Shown piece after piece: positions 34,195 through 42,439 of a stretch of 64,000 nt of DNA. A model generated the notes under the pieces. It was given only the letters and a program-made list of their open reading frames with translations, made no database searches and was not told the origin of the DNA. The stretch comes from Zwartia hollandica (lineage in GTDB: Bacteria > Pseudomonadota > Gammaproteobacteria > Burkholderiales > Burkholderiaceae_B): contig NZ_JAHXRI010000010.1 in assembly GCF_019923725.1 (NCBI RefSeq), positions 210,636-274,635 on the forward strand. Direction: 5' to 3'. Numbering within the stretch: position 1 is the first letter of the stretch; every line of letters starts with the position of its first letter. The position numbers and the translations under genes were made by a program.

Positions 34195-35175
34195 ATGAAA
34201 TCTTACTGGATCAACAAAACCTCGAACGGTACCGAACTTGAACTGCGCGAACAACCAGTGCCTACGCCCGGCCCCGAACAGGTCCTGGTGCGGGTGTGTG
34301 CAACCAGCATTAATCGCGGCGACATCCTTGGTGCCATTAAGCTTCATAGCGCCAAAGGCGGACGTCCCGCCGGAGTCGATGGTGCCGGCACCGTCGAGGC
34401 ACTTGGTGCAAATGTTCGTGGGGTTGCGATCGGCGACCGTGTCATGTTTCGCGCCAAAGGGTGTTTTTCTGAATACGTGGTTGCTGAATCAACCTTGCTC
34501 ACGCCGGTTCCGGCTTGTCTGAACTGGGAACAGGCTGCCGTGATTCCAATCGCCTATATCACCGCCTACGAGGCCCTGTTGCAATTCGGTGGTCTGCAAC
34601 ACGGCGACTGGGTGTTGATTGCCGGCGCATCTTCTGGCGTTGGTGTCGCCGCGATACAGATCGCAAAAGTTTGCGGTGCCAAGGTCATTGGTACCTCCGG
34701 ATCCGCAGACAAGCTTGTGCGCTTGAAGGCGCTCGGTCTCGACGCCGGCATCCAAACGCGTGGCGAAAACTTTGCAGAAGAAGCGCGGCAGATCACTGGC
34801 GGCGCCGGTATCAAGCTGGCTGTGAATTTAGTGGGCGGCAGCGCTTTTGCAGGGTGCCTTGAGGCACTCACTGATTTTGGGCGTTTAGCGGTTGTGGGCT
34901 ACGTTGACGGACAGATGTTGACAGGTCTCGATATTGAGCCGGTGCACGGCAAACGCCTGCAGATTTTTGGGTTATCGAATGCGCCCTTATCGACGGCGAT
35001 GCGTGCTGTTGCGCAACGAGGCTTCGAGCGCGAGGTCATGCCCGCCATTATCGATGGTCGGATCGTGCCAGTCATCGATCGCACGTTTTCCTTTGATGAG
35101 TTACCGGCTGCCAAGCAATACGTCGAAGAAAACACCTTGTTAGGTAAAGTCGCCATCCGGTTTAAGCCGGTCTAA
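34195..35175 (+). CDS. MDR-family NAD(P)H:quinone oxidoreductase-like protein
   Basis: 326 residues from MKSYWINKTSNGTELELREQ; GGAG is about 12 bases upstream (an alternative TTG start at 34177 contains this site). The domains match the 33-1010 protein: VRVCATSINRGDILGA (about 37-52), GVDGAGTVEALGANVRG (about 62-78), LIAGASSGVGVAAIQIAKVC (about 141-160) and IGTSGSADKLVRLKALGLD. It is a zinc-free quinone-reductase or enoyl-reductase relative. The similarity with 33-1010 is clear over the whole length. It lies 46 bases upstream of the amidase in the same direction and may share its transcript. Confidence 0.88.
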   Translation: MKSYWINKTSNGTELELREQPVPTPGPEQVLVRVCATSINRGDILGAIKLHSAKGGRPAGVDGAGTVEALGANVRGVAIGDRVMFRAKGCFSEYVVAESTLLTPVPACLNWEQAAVIPIAYITAYEALLQFGGLQHGDWVLIAGASSGVGVAAIQIAKVCGAKVIGTSGSADKLVRLKALGLDAGIQTRGENFAEEARQITGGAGIKLAVNLVGGSAFAGCLEALTDFGRLAVVGYVDGQMLTGLDIEPVHGKRLQIFGLSNAPLSTAMRAVAQRGFEREVMPAIIDGRIVPVIDRTFSFDELPAAKQYVEENTLLGKVAIRFKPV

Positions 35176-35221
35176 ATTCCTTAATCTTGAAGGATTACAC
35201 CTACCTGCCGCTTCAAATGAA

Positions 35222-36547
35222 ATGATGAAAGACCTGCATCGTCTAACAGCCACAGAGATCGTACAAGCGATCCAAGACGGAAGGTCGACGTGTGAGGCCG
35301 TCACTCGTGCGTGCCTGACCCAGATCGAAGAACGTGAGCCCGATGTTCAGGCCTGGCAGTACCTAGACCCGGATCTCGCGATAGCACAGTCGCGCATCCT
35401 CGATCAGAGTGGCAGGCGTGGACCGCTACACGGCGTTCCAGTGGGTATCAAGGATCTTATCGATACGTTTGACATGCCGACTGAGTACGGCACGGTCATT
35501 CATGCAAGGCATCAGCCGCGTATCGATGCTGCGTGTGTTGCGCTCACACGCCGCGCGGGCGGTCTCATTATGGGCAAGACCGTCACCACCGAGTTCGCCA
35601 ACTTAACGCCAAGCAAGACGAAGCATCCACAGGATCCAACACGTACTCCTGGCGGATCATCAAGCGGATCAGGCGCTGCGGTAGGTGACCACATGGTGCC
35701 ACTCGCCATCGGCACCCAGACGACCGCTTCGACGATCAGACCTGCGTCGTTCAACGGATGCGTGGGTTACCGGCCAACATGGGGCGACCTACCGCTTGCC
35801 GGTGTAATGGAAGTTGCAGAGTCGCTTGACACACTCGGTCTGATCGCTCGCTCGATCGACGACATCGCGCTTTACCGTGACGTACTCTTGTGCGTCAAAC
35901 CAGAACCGTTGTCCAGTCAAGTGGACGCTGCACCGCGTGTGGGCTTTTGCTCGTCAATCTTCTGGGATAGGTGCGATGACTCGACGAAGACGTTACTCCA
36001 TCATTGCGTAACAATGCTCTCGAAAGCCGGAGCCCAATTGGTAGACGTGACGTTGCCGCAGTCATTCGATCGCATTCCGGATGCACATCGTTGGATATCG
36101 AGTTTCGAATTCGCGCGTAACCGTGCTTGGGAGATCGATCATCATTTTGAAATGATTAGCGAGCGCCTGCGTCGTGGGCGCATCCATGATGGACTTACCT
36201 GCAGCTTCGAGAAGTACAAAAGTTCGCGCGAATTTGCCGAGCGCAGCCGCCTGCAGTTGGACGATCTCTTTAGTGGCTACGACGTGCTGCTCACGCCAGC
36301 GGTTGCAGGCGAGGCGCCAACTGGTCTTGAGGCGACCGGCGACCCTTCGTTCAGCCTGCTCTGGACGACTCTTCACGTGCCATCGATAACCCTACCGCTA
36401 TTTACTGGACCCAACGGACTGCCGGTTGGTGTGCAGCTCATTGCGAGGCGTGGTGCCGATCGTCAGATGCTCAATGTGGCGCGCTGGGTGAGTCGCGCTG
36501 TAGACTGGGATGGAGGCTTTACGACCACGCGATCCTCGGTAAGATAA
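35222..36547 (+). CDS. Amidase-signature family amidohydrolase
   Basis: 441 residues. The Ser-cisSer-Lys triad region is visible: VGIKDLIDTFDMPTEYGT (Lys, about 72-89), PGGSSSGSGAAVGDHMVPLA (about 143-162) and GTQTTASTIRPASFNGCVGY (about 164-183), where the ST pair includes the nucleophilic Ser. It hydrolyses an amide in the cytoplasm; the substrate cannot be read from the sequence. Variants with GTQTxxS rather than GTDTGGSIR occur in allophanate-hydrolase- and indoleacetamide-hydrolase-like members. Followed by the 50-residue Cys-rich gene. Confidence 0.9.
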   Translation: MMKDLHRLTATEIVQAIQDGRSTCEAVTRACLTQIEEREPDVQAWQYLDPDLAIAQSRILDQSGRRGPLHGVPVGIKDLIDTFDMPTEYGTVIHARHQPRIDAACVALTRRAGGLIMGKTVTTEFANLTPSKTKHPQDPTRTPGGSSSGSGAAVGDHMVPLAIGTQTTASTIRPASFNGCVGYRPTWGDLPLAGVMEVAESLDTLGLIARSIDDIALYRDVLLCVKPEPLSSQVDAAPRVGFCSSIFWDRCDDSTKTLLHHCVTMLSKAGAQLVDVTLPQSFDRIPDAHRWISSFEFARNRAWEIDHHFEMISERLRRGRIHDGLTCSFEKYKSSREFAERSRLQLDDLFSGYDVLLTPAVAGEAPTGLEATGDPSFSLLWTTLHVPSITLPLFTGPNGLPVGVQLIARRGADRQMLNVARWVSRAVDWDGGFTTTRSSVR

Positions 36548-36584
36548 GGTCTATCGTTCAAAAGTTCAAGATCAGGAGTTTGAC

Positions 36585-36737
36585 ATGAGTGAAGATCCTC
36601 GGTGCTGTGGCACCGGTACATGCATCATTGACCCAGAAGGCCGTTGTTGGTGCGGCCAACAATGGGATGGCGAAAAAATGCGTCATACATCTTTGGCGCC
36701 TCTCCAAGAGCAGGATACTGGCGAGACGAAAGAATAG
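36585..36737 (+). CDS. Small Cys-rich protein (50 residues), unknown function
   Basis: 50-residue gene with a strong AGGAGTTTGAC ribosome binding site. The sequence starts MSEDPRCCGTGTCIIDPEG and continues RCWCGQQWDGEKM, with five Cys in a CCxxxxC-x7-CxC arrangement followed by a charged tail. The compact Cys pattern suggests metal (zinc or iron-sulfur) or disulfide binding. There is no signal peptide, so it is cytoplasmic. I do not recognise a named family. It lies 37 bases after the amidase and may be co-transcribed with it; the Bug gene begins 109 bases on. Confidence 0.75.
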   Translation: MSEDPRCCGTGTCIIDPEGRCWCGQQWDGEKMRHTSLAPLQEQDTGETKE

Positions 36738-36846
36738 AAAAGGGCCATCACAAGCCACTATAGTGCCTTCGGGTAAGGGCCTGCAACGTCGGCGACCTTG
36801 CATTCTTGGCGAGAATTCATTAACTTGGTAAAAAAGGGGAGTCAAC

Positions 36847-37812
36847 ATGAAGTCTTGCTTCAGAATTCTGGTCCTTGCGACTACGCTGCTGTCCTGGTGT
36901 CTCACTGGCCATGCGCAGACTTACCCGAACCGCCCGATCCGGGTCATCATCCCCTATGCGCCGGCAGGCGGCGCTGACATCATCGGCCGTCTGGTTCTCG
37001 ACAAGGTCTCTAAAGATACCGGCTACAACTTCATCGTGGAGAACCGGGTCGGCGCGGGGGGCAACATAGCCTTCGCCGCGATCGCGGCCGGGCAACCAGA
37101 TGGCTACACCCTGGTGATTGCCACGCCCGGCCTGGCGACCAATCCTACCCTCTACAACAAGCTGCCGTTTTCCCCGGCTGACTTCACCGCGATTACGGTG
37201 ATCGGCGAATCGCCGCTCGTCTTCATGATCAACCCGGCGATGCCGGTCGCAAGCATGGCGGAATTCATTGCGTTCGCTCGCAAGTCTGCGCAGCCGTTGC
37301 GTTTTGGCAGCGCGGGCAACGGCACCTCGTCGCACCTGGCGGGCGAGGTATTCAAGTCGATGGCTGGTATCGAGTTGCAGCACATTCCCTATCGAGGTGG
37401 AGTGGCCGCGATCACCGACGTCGTAGGCGGTCGTATCGAAATGACCACACAACCGGTGGCCGAGAGCATGCCCTTCATCGTGGACAACCGCGTACGCGCC
37501 CTGGGCCAGTCAGCGCAGACGCGGTCGAAGCTGGTGGCGAGCGTGCCGACCATAGACGAGGCTGGCGTCAAAGGCTATTCGGTGTCGACGTGGTATATCC
37601 TCGCGGGCCCGCCCGGGATGCCGCGCGAGATCGTCGATACGCTCTACCGCGCGTTCGACAAGTCGATAAGTTCACCCGCGTTCAAGACCTCGCTCGAGGA
37701 TCGCGGATTCGTGGTGATCGGCTCGAATCCAGATGCGTCGCGCAAGTTTCTCGACAGCGAGTATTTGCGCTGGAAGAAGATCATCCAGGATGCCGGGATT
37801 CATCTAGACTAA
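36847..37812 (+). CDS. Bug/TctC-family periplasmic solute-binding protein (G+C-rich)
   Basis: 321 residues: signal peptide ILVLATTLLSWCLTGHAQ, then YPNRPIRVIIPYAPAGGADI (about 27-46), VENRVGAGGNIAFAAIAAG (about 65-83) and HIPYRGGVAAITDVVGG (about 179-195). A GGGGAG site lies 6 bases before the ATG. Codon third positions are much richer in G and C than in neighbouring genes (runs such as GGCGCGGGGGGC). It converges on the isomerase gene with a 4-base overlap, and both share this composition, suggesting transfer as a unit. Confidence 0.92.
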   Translation: MKSCFRILVLATTLLSWCLTGHAQTYPNRPIRVIIPYAPAGGADIIGRLVLDKVSKDTGYNFIVENRVGAGGNIAFAAIAAGQPDGYTLVIATPGLATNPTLYNKLPFSPADFTAITVIGESPLVFMINPAMPVASMAEFIAFARKSAQPLRFGSAGNGTSSHLAGEVFKSMAGIELQHIPYRGGVAAITDVVGGRIEMTTQPVAESMPFIVDNRVRALGQSAQTRSKLVASVPTIDEAGVKGYSVSTWYILAGPPGMPREIVDTLYRAFDKSISSPAFKTSLEDRGFVVIGSNPDASRKFLDSEYLRWKKIIQDAGIHLD

Positions 37813-38627
37813 GCGCGCGCCAGCGACACGAGCCGTGCGGCCGATTCCCGCACGATCGCGTGCGCATCGCGCCCGGGCATGCGATCGATGAACAGTTCGA
37901 GCTCGATGGGACGCTCTGGCTGGCTGTCGCGAAACATCCGGACATAACGTTGCCAGTCAAGGATGCCTTCGCCCAGCGGAACGCGGGTGGGCAGGCCGGA
38001 ATCCGCAGCGCAGTGCACATCGCAGATTTGCAGTAGTCCGATCGGAGCGGTGCCGGCGCTCACTGCCCAGTCGATTTCCGGATCCCACCAGCTATGAAAG
38101 AGGTCGAGGTTGATCAGCATGCCGGGAATCCGGGCGCACAGTTCGACACACTCCTTAATCGTATTCAAGGGGCTTTTGCTGCGGTTGAGCAATGGGTGAA
38201 ACGGTTCAATGAGCAGGCGAACGCCGGCGGCCCTCGCTTTTTCGGCAAACGCGTGCAATTGTTCGATCGACCGCGCGCGCGCCTCGTGCAAACCCATCGT
38301 CGGGCTGCCGCCCACGATGACGTTCAGCGCCGTATCGCCAAGTTCGGCAGTTTGTGCGAGCAACCAGTCGTTGCGTGCATGCTGCCCGACAGCCTCGTGC
38401 CCATCGAACAGAAAGTAACCTGCCGAATTGACCGAGCTGACCGATAGCCCTCTTGCCCTGAGCAACGGGGCGAGTCGATGCGCCGGACATTCGGTCAACG
38501 ATCTGACGCTCAGCGCAACACCACTGAAACCATGCGCGACGGCCAGATCCAGAAAGGATTCAACAGGCATATCATGCGGACAGAGGTAGTGATTAAGCGT
38601 GCAGGCGAGGCTCGGGGCTGGGATCAT
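37809..38627 (-). CDS. TIM-barrel sugar-phosphate isomerase/epimerase-like protein
   Basis: 272 residues from MIPAPSLACTLNHYLCPHDM; longer in-frame starts are GTG only and have no better ribosome binding site. It has the AP-endonuclease-2 fold pattern: an N-terminal strand, FLDLAVAHGFSGVALSVRSL, then VRLLIEPFHPLLNRSKSPLN (about 144-163) with the Glu metal ligand, LINLDLFHSWWDPEIDWAV (with Asp and His) and CDVHCAADS, with ELFIDRMPGRDA near the end. Members are metal-dependent isomerases and dehydratases of sugars or cyclic polyols. Same high G+C as the convergent Bug gene. Confidence 0.85.
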   Translation of the reverse strand: MIPAPSLACTLNHYLCPHDMPVESFLDLAVAHGFSGVALSVRSLTECPAHRLAPLLRARGLSVSSVNSAGYFLFDGHEAVGQHARNDWLLAQTAELGDTALNVIVGGSPTMGLHEARARSIEQLHAFAEKARAAGVRLLIEPFHPLLNRSKSPLNTIKECVELCARIPGMLINLDLFHSWWDPEIDWAVSAGTAPIGLLQICDVHCAADSGLPTRVPLGEGILDWQRYVRMFRDSQPERPIELELFIDRMPGRDAHAIVRESAARLVSLARA

Positions 38628-38748
38628 GGCGGCTCGGTGGCGGAGTGGATCGGCGTGCGAAAGAAGTTTACTTGATTGAGATATGCGCACTGACCGGAAC
38701 GCACATCAAAAATAAAAAACGGGCTTGAAGGCGTCTGCCCAAAACGAA

Positions 38749-38800
38749 CCATTCACCATAAGCGAACATATCCGTTTCCTGCCTGAAATCCATTCACCAT
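38749..38800. repeat. Short direct repeat at right edge of the G+C-rich pair
   Basis: CCATTCACCAT occurs at 38749-38759 and again at 38790-38800, 41 bases apart, in the gap between the isomerase and the next Bug gene. It may be an operator pair or a footprint; nothing else supports a mobile element here. Confidence 0.3.
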
Positions 38801-38857
38801 CGATCAGAAAATGTCCGCATCGAAGGCGAGCATCGCGATCCTTCATTCTTAAACTCA

Positions 38858-39862
38858 CTATGGTTGAATATTGGCAGATTTAACAACCCGACCCCACCGC
38901 TCATATTCCGCTGTATCGCTCTTACCAAGCTCTGATGGCGACATGTAGCGCGCAGCAACGCCTAAGGTATCGAGTTTCTTGATGTAGGCTTCATCGCGAG
39001 AAGCTTCTTCGATCGCCTTCGTCAATTTTCTTATGATCGGCTCTGGCGTGCCTACTGGCGCATACATGGCGCTCGTCGCATAAGCGACAAGGCCTGCAAA
39101 ACCCAGCTCGACTGTAGTTGGCACGTCAGGGATCGCTCTTAAACGCTCATTACCGGTCACTGCCAAAGCACGTAATTTCCCAGACTGGACGTGTGGTATG
39201 ACGGAAGAAGGTCCCGGCAATGCAAAATCGACTACTCCACCCAATAAGTTGGTTACAACAGGTCCCGAGCCGGCAAACGGAACATGGGTGTATTGCGCAC
39301 CCGTGATCTGTTGCAATAGCTCTGTCGTTACGTGATGCATCGAACCTATACCGGCGGTACCATAAGTCAACTTTTTAGGGTTACTTTTTCCGTAATCTAT
39401 GAGCTCTTGAAAATTGGTCACCGGCAAGGCAGTTTTGACGACGATTACCTGCGGATTTGAAGAGACATTTGCAATGGGAACAAAATCGCGCAAAGGATTC
39501 CAAGGAGTAGAGGTATTAATTTGGGGGGAGATAAGGTGAAATGCGTTGTATTGAAAAAGAAGCGTATATCCATTGGGCGCTGCGCGGCTCACAGCGCTGG
39601 CCCCAATTGCGCCCGAAGCGCCTGCCCTATTCTCGACTACGAAACTCTGTCCAAGGCTCTTACTTAACAGTTCGGCTAACAATCGCGCGTTAACATCAGT
39701 TACGCCTCCAGGAGCTACTGGTACCACGATAGTGACCGTACGTTTGGGATAGGCGCTGGTCTCGTCGTCAGCATTAACGACAAAGGGCAGAACACCTAGG
39801 CAAGCGCCAACTAGTGCCATAAAGAGTTTGAGTAACCACGATCTGCCAAAAAGCTTGCTCAT
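38858..39862 (-). CDS. Bug/TctC-family periplasmic solute-binding protein
   Basis: 334 residues from MSKLFGRSWLLKLFMALVGA, with AGAGGAAAC just upstream; the longer in-frame start at 39913 would overlap the ferric reductase-like gene. The signal peptide ends near NADDETSA. Family signatures: YPKRTVTIVVPVAPGGVTDV, VENRAGASGAIGASAVSR and HVPFAGSGPVVTNLLGG. Ligand unknown. It is 37 bases downstream of the ferric reductase-like gene in the same direction. Confidence 0.9.
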   Translation of the reverse strand: MSKLFGRSWLLKLFMALVGACLGVLPFVVNADDETSAYPKRTVTIVVPVAPGGVTDVNARLLAELLSKSLGQSFVVENRAGASGAIGASAVSRAAPNGYTLLFQYNAFHLISPQINTSTPWNPLRDFVPIANVSSNPQVIVVKTALPVTNFQELIDYGKSNPKKLTYGTAGIGSMHHVTTELLQQITGAQYTHVPFAGSGPVVTNLLGGVVDFALPGPSSVIPHVQSGKLRALAVTGNERLRAIPDVPTTVELGFAGLVAYATSAMYAPVGTPEPIIRKLTKAIEEASRDEAYIKKLDTLGVAARYMSPSELGKSDTAEYERWGRVVKSANIQP

Positions 39863-39899
39863 ATGTTTCCTCTTAGATAACCAAAGTCGCCTTATATGT

Positions 39900-41237
39900 T
39901 TAGCGCATTTCAAAGAGTTCTTGGTGAAAACGTCGGCTCGGTAAGCCCTTTTTTAAAAGCCCGCGCTTAATCGCTTCGCCAAACCCTGTTGAACCGCAGA
40001 ACCAGACTGTATGTTTTAGCAAATCTGGTACGTTTTCAAAGACTGATTGCGCAGTCACGGCAGGATTTTTACCACTGATTGAGAGGTGTAGTGTAACGCC
40101 TGCTTGTTGGGCCAAGCTTGTCACGCGCTCGACGAGTGCGTGATCCGATGCGCGCGCACTATAAAAGAGCGAGATCGATTGTTGGGACGGATGGGGATCA
40201 TGCGCCAGCGCTTCAAGACGCGACAAAAACGGTGTAATGCCGATGCCGCCTGCAATCCAGATTTGAGGTCCTGTATGTGAGGCGAAATCAAACCTCCCGT
40301 AGGGGCCTTCAACGGTCACCAGATCACCGACATGAAGTGCGTGGTTCAGCGTACGTGTGTAGTCACCAAGCTGCTTGATATGAAACGTGAGGGTCGCGTC
40401 GCCCTTCCAACTCGAGGATAGCGTAAACGGGTGATGGCCTTCGCGGGTATCAAACGTCACAAAGGCGAATTGACCTTCTCGGTGACCTTCCCATGGCGTG
40501 GAGAGACGAACTTTGACCTCGGTGACTTTGCCGTCCTCGTGTAAGAGGATTTGGCTGATCTGACCGCTGGCGCGGTGACTCGCGCCAATGCGTTGAAAAA
40601 GCGAGATGAAAGCAGCAGGTATTCCAATAGTGAGAAGCACGCCTACCCATATCCCGATCGGAGTGAGCCAATCGATTTTTCCAAAAAGAATCAGCGTGTG
40701 AAATGCCAACATCAGATAGATCACAGCCAACACACGATGTGTTTTGAAAAAATATCGGTAAGGAAATTTTTTCCAAAGTGCGAGTACAGCCAAGACGAGG
40801 AGGACATAAAGCGCCCACTCACCCATATCTTCTGCGAGATCTTCGAGGGGATTAAAAAAATTACTGTGCTGAAAAAAACCGATCGTGCCACTTGGCGTCG
40901 CAAAGTCTTTTCTTTCGTAGAGGCCGAGCTCGATCAGCCATTTATACTTTTTACTGAGCCAGTGTGCTAATGCAAAGAGTGCCGCCGCGATACCAAGCCA
41001 TTTGTGGAGACGATAATGTTTGTCAAGTCCACCTACACAATATTCGACCGCACGCAGTCTTAGTGCGAGTATCACGCCAACGCTCATTGCCACGAAAGAC
41101 ATTATCCCTGTGTAATACAGCAAGGACTTGCGCAACGCCCAAGGCGCAAACGTGCGTTCGATATCGGTCAGACTGACCCAGTACAGCATGGTGCCAAGCA
41201 CCATTAACAGCAGGAAAATCCACTTAATTCTTTTCAT
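39900..41237 (-). CDS. Ferric-reductase-like transmembrane flavoprotein
   Basis: 445 residues. About six membrane helices fill residues 1-215, with heme-ligand-type histidines in YRLHKWLGIAAALFALAHWL (about 77-96) and HRVLAVIYLMLAFHTLIL (about 167-184). The cytoplasmic part is ferredoxin-reductase-like: HHPFTLSSSWKG (FAD), GGIGITPFLSRLEAL (NAD(P)H, about 332-346) and WFCGSTGFGEAIKRGL. The enzyme moves electrons from NAD(P)H through FAD and hemes across the membrane, to ferric iron or another acceptor. Followed by a Bug receptor gene. Substrate not determinable. Confidence 0.9.
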   Translation of the reverse strand: MKRIKWIFLLLMVLGTMLYWVSLTDIERTFAPWALRKSLLYYTGIMSFVAMSVGVILALRLRAVEYCVGGLDKHYRLHKWLGIAAALFALAHWLSKKYKWLIELGLYERKDFATPSGTIGFFQHSNFFNPLEDLAEDMGEWALYVLLVLAVLALWKKFPYRYFFKTHRVLAVIYLMLAFHTLILFGKIDWLTPIGIWVGVLLTIGIPAAFISLFQRIGASHRASGQISQILLHEDGKVTEVKVRLSTPWEGHREGQFAFVTFDTREGHHPFTLSSSWKGDATLTFHIKQLGDYTRTLNHALHVGDLVTVEGPYGRFDFASHTGPQIWIAGGIGITPFLSRLEALAHDPHPSQQSISLFYSARASDHALVERVTSLAQQAGVTLHLSISGKNPAVTAQSVFENVPDLLKHTVWFCGSTGFGEAIKRGLLKKGLPSRRFHQELFEMR

Positions 41238-41366
41238 AGAAACCGCAACAGGAATTATTCGGCACGGAGGTTATTCTGCGCAATGACACGAGCATATCGC
41301 ACTTGATCGCAGCGCGATGCAAGAAATGGAGGCATCAAAAATTTAGTTTATCTGCGCAGTAAATTA

Positions 41367-41400
41367 AAAAGCCCTGAGACGTGTTCATCTCAAGGCTTTT
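41367..41400 (-). terminator. Intrinsic terminator beside the displaced tRNA 3' half
   Basis: AAAAGCCCTGAGA and TCTCAAGGCTTTT arms (one mismatch) around an 8-base loop. On the minus strand the arm ends in T-run CTTTTTAAT. It directly follows the displaced tRNA-Asn 3' half in the direction of tRNA transcription, so it is probably the original tRNA terminator. Confidence 0.65.
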
Positions 41401-41404
41401 GATA

Positions 41405-41453
41405 TTTTTGGCGCCCCGAGCTGGACTCGAACGAGCGACCTGCGGATTAACAG
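41405..41453 (-). repeat. Displaced copy of tRNA-Asn 3' half (att-site-like)
   Basis: 49 bases match the tRNA-Asn 3' end plus 5 flanking T at 41810-41858 with two mismatches. It lacks the 5' half of the tRNA. Direct repeats of a tRNA 3' end are the hallmark of integration by tyrosine-recombinase elements. The period is 405 bases, with no integrase left between the copies. Confidence 0.85.
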
Positions 41454-41523
41454 AAAAGTCGGTTATTCGATTTATCACTTAAAACAATGACTGAATCGTT
41501 CGAAGTTCGAATGTCTTTTGTAT

Positions 41524-41739
41524 TCACTTATCACTCCAGTCAAGAAGCTTTGGTGGCATACCAGAGTTATCGTAAGGCATCCAAGAATCAACTGCGTAGC
41601 AATAATGTTGGTTAAAGTCTTTTAGACCAGCGTTAAAGGCAGCAGACTCAGGATTGAACGGTGCTAAGCCGGCAGCGATTAAATCTGCATTAATGAATCT
41701 AAGCGTATGGGCTTCTGAAGGTAAAAAGTCACGCGCATC
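41524..41739 (-). pseudogene. Remnant of a zeta-toxin-like kinase gene with internal deletion
   Basis: The minus-strand frame reads DARDFLPSEAHTLRFINADL then IAAGLAPFNPESAAFNAG, directly followed by LKDFNQHYCYAVDSWMPYDN and SGMPPKLLDW. The first part corresponds to the region after the P-loop in zeta-toxin-like proteins (typically REFLPNEA...NADLIAAGLSPF.PE.AA..AG). The second corresponds to their C-terminus (F.AG..NF...Y...VDSW..YDNSG..P.LL). The P-loop at the front and about 100 residues in the middle are missing. The two joined pieces meet at a repeated F-x-AG, which suggests deletion by short homology. Not functional. It lies between the two tRNA-Asn 3' ends. Confidence 0.7.
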
Positions 41740-41760
41740 GTTACTATCAGAGCACAAAAC

Positions 41761-41786
41761 AAAAAGCCCAACCTTGTGAGTTGGGC
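41761..41786 (-). terminator. Terminator of tRNA-Asn
   Basis: Perfect 7-base arms GCCCAAC/GTTGGGC with a 7-base loop and, on the minus strand, five T directly after. It lies 28 bases beyond the tRNA 3' end. Confidence 0.75.
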
Positions 41787-41813
41787 AATGTGTCTGGACG
41801 GACCAAGTGTTTT

Positions 41814-41889
41814 TGGCTCCCCGAGCTGGACTCGAACCAGCGACCTGCGGATTAACAGTCCGTCGCTCTACCGACTGAGCTATCAGGGA
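41814..41889 (-). tRNA. tRNA-Asn (anticodon GTT)
   Basis: On the minus strand the 76 bases begin TCCCTGATAGCTCAGTCGG and end TTCGAGTCCAG then CTCGGGGAGCCA. The acceptor arm pairs TCCCTGA with TCGGGGA (one G-U), the anticodon loop is CTGTTAA (GTT), and the T loop is GGTTCGAGTCC. CCA is encoded. Its 3' half is duplicated at 41405-41453. Confidence 0.95.
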
Positions 41890-42439
41890 ATAGTTGATGA
41901 AAATCAACAAGTCCGAGACTGTAGCACAAAACACCCTAAACACCAAAAGAGCGATGCGATTTGCTCTACGAGATTGGCACGAAATTCGTCGAATGCGTAA
42001 GCACGAATCGGACCTTAAACAGCCCCCTCATCAAGCGCCTAACTGACCCAATCAAATGCGTGTTTCATGAAAAACAAGAAAAGTTTTTTTGTTAGGAATA
42101 AACACACCAGGACTTCGATTCAACACGAAACATTTGCGCAAATACCGTTGGTTTTCTGGATCATTGATCAAAAGTCGCCGGACATTTTGCTTAACCTCAA
42201 ACAGCTGATTCAGGCAGCACATAGATCGGACAGGTAAGGAAAGGTTAACTATTATTACGTTGCTGAAATCGCATGGATAGCGCGAAAAGACCTCCGAGCA
42301 CCAGTGAACAATGACGCCGACCAGTTGGACGCACAACCTCTACAGCCCAACAAACGACAGTCAGGACTCGATTAGCCAACTTCAGCTATAAATAGTACAT
42401 CATTTTTTTACTTAAATAGTACATCAATAGATTAAACTA
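41890..42439. other. Gene-poor gap between tRNA-Asn and the deacetylase gene
   Basis: 550 bases with no convincing gene. It contains the small frame at 42067-42237 (separate entry), A+T-rich sequence with a repeat 'AATAGTACATCA' near 42395-42428, and the tRNA promoter region (TACAGT on the minus strand as a possible -10). Minus-strand frames here have no family similarity that I can see. Confidence 0.5.
42067..42237 (+). CDS. Possible 56-residue protein, unknown
   Basis: ATG frame beginning MKNKKSFFVRNKHT and containing PLVFWIIDQKSPDILLNLKQ, then LIQAAHRSDR. The middle looks like folded protein (hydrophobic strand, acidic turn, amphipathic helix) more than random sequence, but there is no Shine-Dalgarno and no neighbour in its direction. 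It may be a small gene or the tail of a decayed one belonging to the element next to tRNA-Asn. Uncertain. Confidence 0.25.
   Translation: MKNKKSFFVRNKHTRTSIQHETFAQIPLVFWIIDQKSPDILLNLKQLIQAAHRSDR

Noticed and set aside
41820-41946. Frame giving a peptide like IAQSVERRTVNPQVAGSSP
   Set aside because: This is a translation of the tRNA-Asn transcript strand, a well-known spurious product; only the downstream part (41524-41739) resembles a protein family.
42052-42336. 94-residue frame on the minus strand
   Set aside because: No ribosome binding site and no recognisable fold; the plus-strand frame in the same place looks slightly more protein-like.
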